Shown here in pieces: positions 16,060-22,057 of a DNA stretch of 22,057 nt. Each line of letters opens with the position of its first letter. The first letter of the stretch is position 1. Position numbers and translations under genes: made by a program. The notes under the pieces are model-generated. The model did not search any database, was not told the DNA's origin, and saw only the letters and a list, made by a program, of their open reading frames with translations. The DNA comes from a virus, in the IMG/VR virus record IMGVR_UViG_3300020109_000146, positions 1 through 22,057 of that record; one strand, 5' to 3'.

Positions 16060-17061
16060 TCAGGCAACGTTGCGGAACGCACCAGCACAGGAGACACGCA
16101 CAGGGGCAGCACCATAGGCCAGACGGCCCACGATCACATCACCCTGGTAGATCACCTTGGTGTCAGCACCGGTGGTCTGCACAGCAGGACCGATGGCTTC
16201 CACAACACCAGCAGCATCACGGTGGAAGATCAGGCCGCAAGCATTGGTGAAGTCAGCAGCCACACCGTAGTTGTTGTTCTCACCAGTCACAGCAGTCGCG
16301 TCGATGGCGGTACCGGCAGCAGAGCCATACTTGCCGAGGAAGGGGATGTTGTTGGACTTGTAGATTTTGATACCAGCGATCTCGTAGAGACCTTCGCCGC
16401 TGTTCAGGCTACCACCGGCAGCACCGTACTCGCGGTTCAGGATGTTGGTATCCACCTGGCTGATCAGAGCATAGTACTGACGCGGGGACAGCACAGCCAC
16501 ACGGCCATCCTTAGGAGCAGCGATTTCGTCCAGACGGGCAGCGGCTTCGAAGAAACCATCCACCAGAGCCTGAGCATCATACTCCTTGTTGGCGCCGAGG
16601 TTCACACGGAAGCCACCAGGCTCACCGGTCACAGCAGCAGTCAGACCTGAGGCACGATCCAGCACGCGGAAGATACGACGGTCATAGAACTCAGCCAGAG
16701 CCTGGCCGATCTGACGGGCGATGGGGCCCCGGATGTCGTACTGGGCGAGGGTTTCGTCCAGGTCATACACGAACGCAGAGGCAACCAGCAGGTCGTCCAT
16801 TGCGATGGTGGTCTCAGCCACAGGGGGGTTGCCGCTACCAAGGATAGCAGTGCCGGGGGTATGGAAACCAGCGGTCACACGCCCAGTGTGGATGAATTGA
16901 GCTTCCTTGCCGTTACGCAGGGTGCGGTTCATCACCAGACCCTTGGCAATAGTAGCATTACGGAAGGCCTCATAGACCTCACCGGTGAAGAGCTTCAGAA
17001 ACAGAGCCTTCTTATCGCCAGCTTTATTAGACTGGCCAAGTTGAGTAAGAGTTGCAGTCAC
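16060..17061 (-). CDS. gp10: major capsid protein, T7 gp10-like
   Basis: A 333-residue major head protein (T7 gp10A is 345 residues). The start includes GDKKALFLKLFTGEVYEAF (residues 16-34), matching T7 GDKLALFLKVFGGEVLTAF closely. MNRTLRNGKEAQF and AGFHTPG follow at the E-loop, then a DDLLVASAFVYDLDE segment near residue 90. The annotated start is GTG 17061, giving MTATLTQLG; no Shine-Dalgarno sequence is visible in front of it, surprising for the most abundant virion protein. Third codon positions are visibly richer in G and C than in neighbouring genes, as expected for very high expression. A 227-base leader with structured RNA precedes it and a strong terminator follows. Confidence 0.96.
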   Translation of the reverse strand: MTATLTQLGQSNKAGDKKALFLKLFTGEVYEAFRNATIAKGLVMNRTLRNGKEAQFIHTGRVTAGFHTPGTAILGSGNPPVAETTIAMDDLLVASAFVYDLDETLAQYDIRGPIARQIGQALAEFYDRRIFRVLDRASGLTAAVTGEPGGFRVNLGANKEYDAQALVDGFFEAAARLDEIAAPKDGRVAVLSPRQYYALISQVDTNILNREYGAAGGSLNSGEGLYEIAGIKIYKSNNIPFLGKYGSAAGTAIDATAVTGENNNYGVAADFTNACGLIFHRDAAGVVEAIGPAVQTTGADTKVIYQGDVIVGRLAYGAAPVRVSCAGAFRNVA

Positions 17062-17099
17062 AGTTTTTAAGGGGAATGAAGAATGTGAAACTTAATTCC

Positions 17100-17111
17100 C
17101 AAAGGCCTTTG
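17100..17111. other. perfect 12-base palindrome in the capsid leader
   Basis: CAAAGGCCTTTG is self-complementary. It lies about 40 bases before the capsid start. It could be a hairpin or a protein-binding site; no function is assigned. Confidence 0.5.
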
Positions 17112-17173
17112 AGAGAGATTATTTAATTTGGGGGTTTATCCTTTCCTGGGGTATCCACCGCAGCGGGCCCATT

Positions 17174-17187
17174 CCAGTCATGACTGG
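17174..17187. other. perfect 14-base palindrome in the capsid leader
   Basis: CCAGTCATGACTGG is fully self-complementary, preceded on the minus strand by an A-run (TTAAAAAC). It lies between the cloverleaf and the capsid gene. It may be an operator-like or RNA-processing element; no T-run follows, so it is not a terminator for the minus strand. Confidence 0.5.
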
Positions 17188-17216
17188 GTTTTTAACGAGG
17201 TTGTCCCATCCTCAAT

Positions 17217-17280
17217 AGGGAGTAGTGAGAATTGCACTCACCTCTTCCAGGCTATCTGCCTGGCGCTATCTTAGCCTCCC
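17217..17280 (-). ncRNA. tRNA-like cloverleaf RNA in the scaffold-capsid gap
   Basis: On the minus strand 8 bases after the scaffold stop, one closing stem and three hairpins fold end to end. The closing stem is GGGAG (17280-17276) with CTCCC (17222-17218). Arm 1 is GCTA-AGA-TAGC (17275-17265). Arm 2 is CCAGG, a 7-base loop, CCTGG (17263-17247). A 5-base AAGAG linker follows, then arm 3 GTGAG-TGCAATT-CTCAC (17241-17225). Arms 2 and 3 and the linker have exact tRNA anticodon-arm, variable-loop and T-arm sizes. The loop CAGATAG resembles the tRNA-Ile(GAT) loop but lacks U33. The T-loop lacks the second T, and the D arm is far too small. It is therefore not a standard working tRNA; it may be a decayed tRNA, a processing signal or a leader regulator. 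The pairing is seen; the biology is unknown. Confidence 0.5.
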
Positions 17281-17288
17281 CGGTTTTG

Positions 17289-18128
17289 TTAGATCAGATC
17301 ACCACTTGCGGCAAGCTTCTCTTCAATGTCCAAACGATAGGCAGGGTCATTCCGATAACGAGGATCGGAGATGGCACGGGCCAGTTCAGCTTGGCTACGG
17401 AATCCTTTAACGGTACTCTTCACCGATTTACCAGATACCCGCTTGCCTTCAAATCCAACAGCATCCATGTATCGTTGGTTGAGGGCTTGAACAGCAAAGA
17501 AGATCGCATCCTTGTTGCCACTGTTGACCACGTTATCAAACGCAGCCACCTCATCAGGCTTCAGGTTTTCTGCTGCCCAGGCAAGAGTTTCATTATAGGC
17601 AGACTCACCACCAACGGAAGCAAGGATTGCCTTAGCATCAGTGTCAGACAGTTCCTGCTGTTGGATGGTCGCATTCTTTTGCAGTTCCAGATACGCATCA
17701 ATGAGCTGCTCAGACGGCAGTTCCTTAAGCTTCTGAACGGTCTCTGGTTTTAGTTGGTTAGAGTTGCTGAAGTACTCCTCAGAGGCATCTTTAATAAACT
17801 GGGCAGTTTCAGAAACCTCATCAGCGGATTCCTCCTCTGACTCACTCACATCCTGGGTGTTATCACCCTCTTCTTGAGTGGCTTCATCTTTTTGGCCAAG
17901 TTTCTTTTCCAGCTCCTTGTATGCCTTTTCAAGATCCTCAGCGGACTTAAACTTACCGGCATACCGAAGCTCTGCCTCCTCGGCAGCACGAGCCCGTTCA
18001 TACTTATCGAGGTCACGTGCTTCTTCTTCAGCCATCAACTTATCACCAATGTCCACAAGCCGCGCTTCGTTTTCAAGCCGAGCTTCTGTCACATCAGGAT
18101 CAGTTGCGTCAAAAATGATTTCAGGCAT
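17289..18128 (-). CDS. gp9: capsid assembly scaffolding protein, T7 gp9-like
   Basis: A 279-residue, strongly acidic, helical protein directly before the capsid gene, like T7 gp9 (307 residues). The first 85 residues are charged coiled-coil (LENEARLVDIGDKL, then many E/A/R), with AEDLEKAYKELEKKLG near 62-77. A very acidic linker spans ~80-105. The C-terminus has FRSQAELARAISDPRYRNDP (244-263), a block typical of T7-like scaffolds whose basic end contacts the capsid protein. It would organise procapsid assembly and leave before packaging completes. It starts 11 bases after the small basic protein. Confidence 0.92.
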   Translation of the reverse strand: MPEIIFDATDPDVTEARLENEARLVDIGDKLMAEEEARDLDKYERARAAEEAELRYAGKFKSAEDLEKAYKELEKKLGQKDEATQEEGDNTQDVSESEEESADEVSETAQFIKDASEEYFSNSNQLKPETVQKLKELPSEQLIDAYLELQKNATIQQQELSDTDAKAILASVGGESAYNETLAWAAENLKPDEVAAFDNVVNSGNKDAIFFAVQALNQRYMDAVGFEGKRVSGKSVKSTVKGFRSQAELARAISDPRYRNDPAYRLDIEEKLAASGDLI

Positions 18129-18139
18129 GGTGTGGTGAA

Positions 18140-18331
18140 TTAGTGGATAACAAGACGGACGTTGCCAAGACCAGGAATAACCACCGGGTTTTTCTTGGGA
18201 CGGGCGGTATCCGTCTTGACTACGGGTTTACCTGCGGGCTTCCTACGAGGGGAAAGGGAGGTAGCTTCATCAGAGGTAATTTCAAAATCCTCAGGATTGA
18301 GGGGCTGGTTGAGTGGAGCTTGCGATTCCAT
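18140..18331 (-). CDS. small basic protein between portal and scaffold, unknown
   Basis: A 63-residue protein starting at ATG 18331, inside the last 41 bases of the portal gene in a different frame. A GTG at 18361 would give 73 residues. It has an acidic first third (NPEDFEITSDEA), then a Pro/Lys/Arg-rich region (SPRRKPAGKPVVK) and ends in IPGLGNVRLVIH. No domain or membrane segment is recognised. Its place between portal and scaffold suggests a head assembly or accessory role, but this is only positional. The overlap implies coupling to portal translation. Confidence 0.65.
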   Translation of the reverse strand: MESQAPLNQPLNPEDFEITSDEATSLSPRRKPAGKPVVKTDTARPKKNPVVIPGLGNVRLVIH

Positions 18332-19922
18332 CGACTGTATTTTGAAGGGCTTCGGTAACACCAGGGTTCTTATCAGGATCCATCATAGGAGCTTTAACAA
18401 GCTGCCCTGCCTGACCCATAAGAGACATCTGTGCTGCCTGTGCCTGCTGTTGCTTCATCTCATTCTCACGCTCTTTGGCGGTCTTAATGAGCTGAATAGG
18501 ATCAATACCTTGAGCAGCAGCAAGCCGTTTGATTGCTTCCTCTGGATTGATAAAGCGAATCATGGCTTCAGGTCCAAGAGACTGTGAGATAGTCTGAAGG
18601 AACATCATCAATGATTCACGATCCTGACCACGGCCAATGCCTTCGATACCAGCAATAACGGTAGGGAAGACAACGCCCTTAGGAAGTTTGGGTAGGACAC
18701 CAGACCGTTGAAGAACAAACAACTTCCGTTGAAGATAAGGACGAAGAAGTTCAGTGGTCAGGTTTCCATAGATACCACCAAGTTGTTCGTTAAGTTCCTG
18801 CTGGGTAGCACGGATCTCTTCGGCAGTGGTACGTTCCGACTGGCGAACAGTCAGAATAAGGAATGCCTCACTCAGCCGTTGGGTAAGCTGGGTGATCATT
18901 TGATACGCTGTGGAGAAGTCAGCCTGTTTGGCAACTTGAATCACAGACACATCATCCTGCCTTCCTTGAATGATAGCGCCATTACCAGCCTTAGCAAGTA
19001 CGCTGGGCTTGACAGTAGCAGACGGGGACACTAGGAAGACAACCTTAGAAGCAGCAGCAGAACCCTCTACCATGGCTTGCATCAGACCCTCAAGGGACTT
19101 CAGATCGCCAAGATACTCTTCGATACGACCACGCCCATAGTCCTCTCCATCCACAATGTTGAAGCGAAGGGGAAGCCAGGGGGTAGTATTCTTGGGGGCT
19201 TTGCCGTAGCTGTCCTCAATGATCTCACCATCGACCTCCTGACGCCAACGCCACTGACCATCAGTGAGCTTAGCCCACGTATAGACAGCAACCTCATCCT
19301 CACCCACTGTCACGTCCACAGAAGGAGTAGCAGTGTTATCATCCACACGATTGATGGATGACTTGGGCTTTTGGAATTGCTCAGGAAGGAATTGACGGTT
19401 GATAGATTCAACAGTAACGATCTCGGTGGGTTGACCCTCTCCATCACGGACGACCACAAAACGGTCAAGAGGATAAAGCTTAACACCACTCGAACCCATG
19501 TAAACCAGAACATTTCCGGTTACAATCAGATGCTTCATTGCCTGGTGAAGGATCACTCGATCCTGTGATTCAGCAACGTGTTGCATGATAACCCGCTCCA
19601 TTTTGGAGAGGCTCAAGTCGATCTCAGATTTGATCGTAGCATCAAGATTTGGATCCGAGGCGAGTTTACCGTCGTTGATCTGAAGCTTGAAGAACGTAGC
19701 CGTTACTGGGAACAAGCTAAGCATAAGCTTCGAGGCCATGACGTTAGCGCCTTTGGCACCGATAGATTGCCAAGGAGTGGGCAGTTGTTGGCCATTATAA
19801 ACACCAGTTGGCGTTAAAAGGTATGGCAAACTAAGCCTTGCACACTCCCGAGCAGTATCAAGGAAGATCGTTCTGTCACTCGCCAAACGAGCGTAACGGC
19901 CAGCAGCAGATTGATTTTCCAT
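18291..19922 (-). CDS. gp8: head-tail connector (portal) protein, T7 gp8-like
   Basis: A 543-residue portal, matching T7 gp8 (536). It forms the twelve-subunit ring through which DNA is packaged and ejected. Family features visible: ARECARLSLPYLLTP near residue 23, PTPWQSIGAKGANVMASKL near 49, NVLVYMG near 137, a PWLPLRFNIVDGEDYGRGR segment near 245, and TTAEEIRATQQELNEQLGG near 365. A helical Gln-rich tail (KQQQAQAAQ) follows. It starts 4 bases after the proline-rich protein stop and its end overlaps the next small gene. Confidence 0.96.
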   Translation of the reverse strand: MENQSAAGRYARLASDRTIFLDTARECARLSLPYLLTPTGVYNGQQLPTPWQSIGAKGANVMASKLMLSLFPVTATFFKLQINDGKLASDPNLDATIKSEIDLSLSKMERVIMQHVAESQDRVILHQAMKHLIVTGNVLVYMGSSGVKLYPLDRFVVVRDGEGQPTEIVTVESINRQFLPEQFQKPKSSINRVDDNTATPSVDVTVGEDEVAVYTWAKLTDGQWRWRQEVDGEIIEDSYGKAPKNTTPWLPLRFNIVDGEDYGRGRIEEYLGDLKSLEGLMQAMVEGSAAASKVVFLVSPSATVKPSVLAKAGNGAIIQGRQDDVSVIQVAKQADFSTAYQMITQLTQRLSEAFLILTVRQSERTTAEEIRATQQELNEQLGGIYGNLTTELLRPYLQRKLFVLQRSGVLPKLPKGVVFPTVIAGIEGIGRGQDRESLMMFLQTISQSLGPEAMIRFINPEEAIKRLAAAQGIDPIQLIKTAKERENEMKQQQAQAAQMSLMGQAGQLVKAPMMDPDKNPGVTEALQNTVDGIASSTQPAPQS

Positions 19923-19926
19923 TTAA

Positions 19927-20187
19927 TCAAGAACCAGGAATGTTGAGTCCGGTTGCTTGGCCACTGATCGTGCCAAGGGTAGGGGTGGGGGTAGGAGCAC
20001 GGAAGCCAGCAGCACCAGCAGCCTTTTGACGGGCGCTACGCATACTAGCGGCGGTCTTAATAGTGCCCACCTTTTCACCAGCACTCACAGGAGCCGGAGG
20101 AGGAGCAGGAGGAGCAGGAGGGGGCGGGGGAGGAGCAGGAGGTGAAGAAGGCGGCGTAAACCGCTGAGGCTGAGGAAGAAGACACAT
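19927..20187 (-). CDS. proline-rich small protein, T7 gp7.3-like
   Basis: An 86-residue protein read from ATG 20187, which begins 4 bases after the preceding gene's stop; the frame stays open upstream, but the earlier start would overlap that gene. Residues about 10-33 are almost entirely Pro, Ala and Ser. The remainder is basic, with SARQKAAGAAGF and a C-terminal GLNIPGS. T7 gp7.3, a virion protein needed for tail assembly just before the portal, also has a low-complexity body, a KKARAGGKK-like region and a Gly-rich end GGGINI. Position and the ending fit. The polyproline run probably forms an extended arm. Alternative: a species-specific structural spacer. Confidence 0.75.
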   Translation of the reverse strand: MCLLPQPQRFTPPSSPPAPPPPPPAPPAPPPAPVSAGEKVGTIKTAASMRSARQKAAGAAGFRAPTPTPTLGTISGQATGLNIPGS

Positions 20188-20191
20188 GATC

Positions 20192-20392
20192 TTAATCTCT
20201 TGAAGTTTTATTTTTGAGGTGTTTGATGACAGCAATAGCACCAGCCTGGAAAGCAAGTTCCCGCTCAGTTATATTGCAATCAGGAAACCGATCAGGATAC
20301 ATTGTTTCAAGCTCATCAATGAGCCGAAGCAAATCAACCCTACCCCCTACGACATGCGTAAGGGGCAAAGGATCCTCATCAAGGTATGACAT
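20192..20392 (-). CDS. conserved small protein before gp7.3/portal, unknown
   Basis: A 66-residue acidic protein starting 3 bases after the beta-subunit stop, with stop TAA at 20192. It contains RVDLLRLIDELETMYPDRFP (residues 18-37, a helix with a YPDR/FPD end) and ERELAFQAGAIAVIKHLK (43-60, a second helix). Small proteins with the pattern LLxxxxxxYPDR then ExxxxAGxxxVxxxL recur before the portal in T7-like phages; none has a known function to me. Two amphipathic helices suggest a small binding or assembly factor. Confidence 0.8.
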   Translation of the reverse strand: MSYLDEDPLPLTHVVGGRVDLLRLIDELETMYPDRFPDCNITERELAFQAGAIAVIKHLKNKTSRD

Positions 20393-20395
20393 GGA

Positions 20396-21127
20396 TTAAC
20401 CATATTGTGGAAGGTCGGTATTTGCCGCTTCAAAGAAGGCAGGCATCCTGGCCCGTTGGGTATCCTTCAAGCCAGGGGCTTTACCACGATCATAAAGAGA
20501 ATCGGATTGGCTAAGCCAGAAGTCCTTATCAAGATACTTATTCGTGGAAGACTTAAGCCCATCCACTACCCATCCCACAGTCGCTCGACGTAAGCGATTG
20601 AGGCTTGATGTGGACTTGAGGCCCAGCTCGGAGCAGACCATTGAGTGGATGGCGACGTGGGTTTGTTCGTCTCTACTGATGTCTGCTGCTGTGGTTCTGA
20701 TTCCGATGTCTCCGTTGAATCGAAAGAAAGGGAGAATAACAAAAAAGACACTGCGCTCCAGGATAGCTGCTTTGAGTATCGGATGCTCAGGTGCGTCAAG
20801 CCATGCTTTAAGGATGTGCTTGGCTTCGTCTTCATGCTTTAGGTCGGCACCATGAGCATCAATCACATAATTCAATGCCAGGTCATGGTTCTCTTCATCT
20901 TTCTGATTTGAAAGGAGAGCCTCACGCACGCCAGGTGTTCGGGGCAGATCCTTATCAAGAGCTTGTTGAAGAAACTCACGCACAGGCAGTTCAAGGTGGC
21001 GAAGGCCAAGGGCGCGTTTAAGCGAGTCCTCAGCCCCTTCTACCACCTGTCCCTTTTGTACCGCCACAGGGGTCCACTTGCGTTTGCGGCTGATAACTTG
21101 ATCGTATGGCGACAGGGTTGGGCTCAT
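20396..21127 (-). CDS. nrdB: class I ribonucleotide reductase beta subunit
   Basis: A 243-residue ferritin-like dimetal protein, shorter than typical NrdB (~320-375). Likely metal ligands are visible as two ExxH motifs, E78-E-N-H81 and E154-Q-T-H157, plus E124 in AILERS. The first acidic ligand is probably E46 or E51. It starts in an ATGA overlap with the large-subunit gene, giving coupled one-to-one synthesis. In cyanopodoviruses this gene was long called hypothetical; published reannotation of the P-SSP7 enzyme assigned it as a class I beta subunit of a possibly new subclass. Position H+4, normally the radical tyrosine (E. coli Tyr122), is Leu85 by ungapped reading, with Tyr88 three residues on. 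Radical chemistry may therefore differ from class Ia. Confidence 0.88.
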   Translation of the reverse strand: MSPTLSPYDQVISRKRKWTPVAVQKGQVVEGAEDSLKRALGLRHLELPVREFLQQALDKDLPRTPGVREALLSNQKDEENHDLALNYVIDAHGADLKHEDEAKHILKAWLDAPEHPILKAAILERSVFFVILPFFRFNGDIGIRTTAADISRDEQTHVAIHSMVCSELGLKSTSSLNRLRRATVGWVVDGLKSSTNKYLDKDFWLSQSDSLYDRGKAPGLKDTQRARMPAFFEAANTDLPQYG

Positions 21128-22057
21128 TCTCCGCAGGGAATACAGGGTTCGTTTTCTGGTTTAACTTTGGGACAGCCGCAGTCAGGATCAACCTCATCCT
21201 CAAACCCAAAGAGATCACGGAAGTCCTCGTCAAGAGCGGCGAGGGCGTCATCTTTTGCTTGAGTATCAGGCATCACCTGGAGGGAATAATAGAGACTCGT
21301 TTGAGGGGAATACATCCACTCATAGATAAAGTCTCGGTCATAGGTAACAACGTCTGACCAACTGTTGAAGCTGTATCCGTGGAAGAGAAGCGTGCTTTGG
21401 AAGAGGCGAACAATACCGTCCACAACTTCCTTGTAAGCATCCCAACCTACTTCAGCTGCAATCTCGATGTTCGGCGGGTAGTCATAAGACTGGACTCCAA
21501 AAGTCCCACTATCCCTATCGACGTGACGAGAGATAGGAGGGGCCAACTCTGGGGCAGTAGTATAGCCACGAAGATCGACGTTGTTATAAGAGCAGGAAGC
21601 CGTAGGTGCAATGGCAAAGGCACGGTCCATTTTAGCGACCCGAGCAATTTGCGCTGCAATCTCAATGGCTTTTGCAAGTTCAGATACAAGGAGGTAAGCC
21701 GGAGTATGCTCCGGTTGATGAGTATGGAATTTGGTAAGGGCGTTTCCAAACTCTTTATATGTTACGCCGTGCTGGCAAAGGAAGTTAGCCAGACCAAGAA
21801 CACCAAGGCCAACCTGACGGTCAGTCTCAGGGGAAAGGTACTCACCAGTTTCTCCAACGCCAGTCTTGCCGTGGAGTTCGATGAGGGTACTCATGCCTTC
21901 AAAAAATGCAGGAACCAAGTCCTCAATACCACAAGCTCCGAGATTGATATGCTGAAGAAGGCAGGTACCACGACTAGGTAGATACACCTCCAGACAAACG
22001 TTACCAAGGATACGATTGCCTTCAGCGTCATAACGGATCTTGTTTAGCCAGATGTCA
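21124..22057 (-). CDS. nrdA: ribonucleotide reductase large (alpha) subunit, C-terminal part
   Basis: The frame is open to the right edge and ends at TGA 21124; 310 residues are visible. It makes deoxynucleotides for phage replication. Seen: NVCLEVYLPSRGTCLLQ near the start, the APTASCSYNN active-site loop, a PPNIEIAAEVGWDAYKEVVDG helix region split over residues ~190-212, and the tandem tyrosines in SLYYSLQ (positions 21286-21291). At the end is a redox tail with CGCP and CIPCGE. A tandem Tyr in the C-terminal domain is the radical-transfer pair of class I enzymes (E. coli Tyr730-Tyr731). With the beta subunit next door, this argues against the common class II (B12) label on such cyanophage proteins. 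Confidence 0.93.
   Translation of the reverse strand, partial: DIWLNKIRYDAEGNRILGNVCLEVYLPSRGTCLLQHINLGACGIEDLVPAFFEGMSTLIELHGKTGVGETGEYLSPETDRQVGLGVLGLANFLCQHGVTYKEFGNALTKFHTHQPEHTPAYLLVSELAKAIEIAAQIARVAKMDRAFAIAPTASCSYNNVDLRGYTTAPELAPPISRHVDRDSGTFGVQSYDYPPNIEIAAEVGWDAYKEVVDGIVRLFQSTLLFHGYSFNSWSDVVTYDRDFIYEWMYSPQTSLYYSLQVMPDTQAKDDALAALDEDFRDLFGFEDEVDPDCGCPKVKPENEPCIPCGE

Noticed and set aside
17217-17280. A standard functional tRNA-Ile(GAT)
   Set aside because: The D arm is only 4 bp with a 3-base loop, U33 is A, the T-loop lacks TT, and two acceptor positions mismatch; kept only as tRNA-like structure.
17217-17280. Glutamine riboswitch of cyanobacterial glnA type
   Set aside because: A GGAAG-AGG run and a TGCA loop recall that motif, but the closing CGTT/AACG stem and the CCTGAAGG segment are absent.
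21124-22057. Class II (B12-dependent) ribonucleotide reductase
   Set aside because: The adjacent beta subunit and the C-terminal tandem tyrosine indicate class I chemistry.
1-22057. Phage RNA polymerase promoters of the T7 or Syn5 type
   Set aside because: I looked in the longer gaps for a repeated promoter-like block and for the Syn5 consensus and saw no convincing match by eye; a motif search over the whole genome would be needed.

Overview
The window is a late-gene block of a T7-like podovirus that very probably infects marine picocyanobacteria (Synechococcus or Prochlorococcus). All credible genes lie on the minus strand, so transcription runs from position 22057 towards 1. The gene order follows T7 genes 7.3-8-9-10-11-12-13-14-15-16-17. 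It is preceded by a ribonucleotide reductase pair of the type seen in cyanopodoviruses such as P-SSP7. No host-like gene, integrase, insertion sequence, CRISPR array or standard tRNA is visible, and no photosynthesis gene lies in this segment.

Layout in transcription order. Nucleotide metabolism: the C-terminal part of a class I-type ribonucleotide reductase large subunit (22057-21124, cut by the window edge), coupled by an ATGA overlap to a small ferritin-like beta subunit (21127-20396). Two small genes follow: a 66-residue unknown and an 86-residue proline-rich protein resembling T7 gp7.3. Head: portal (19922-18291), a small basic protein overlapping its end, scaffold (18128-17289), a 227-base leader, major capsid protein (17061-16060) and a strong terminator. 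Tail and ejection machinery: tail tube A and B, a gp13/GNAT-like protein, gp14-like, gp15-like with a C-terminal transglycosylase domain, and a giant gp16-like protein. Fibers: a T7 gp17-type fiber with long decapeptide repeats (4873-2516), then a second 588-residue fiber-like protein (2513-747), then a second strong terminator. The last genes are a 101-residue conserved small protein, a 65-residue single-span membrane protein in the place of the T7 holin, and the start of a C39-like cysteine peptidase that runs off the left edge. The last two may form a lysis cassette.

The reductase supplies deoxynucleotides for replication. The remaining products build the capsid, the portal and tail, the ejected internal proteins, and the receptor-binding fibers. 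Most genes are packed with gaps of 2 to 30 bases or overlaps of 4 to 8 bases, so the few longer gaps stand out. The scaffold-capsid leader holds a compact four-armed cloverleaf that resembles a tRNA with a tiny D arm, plus two perfect palindromes. The gp15-gp16 gap holds two hairpins with the same UGCG loop, one of which covers the gp16 ribosome-binding site. Functional names rest on recognising protein families by eye; no database search was run.
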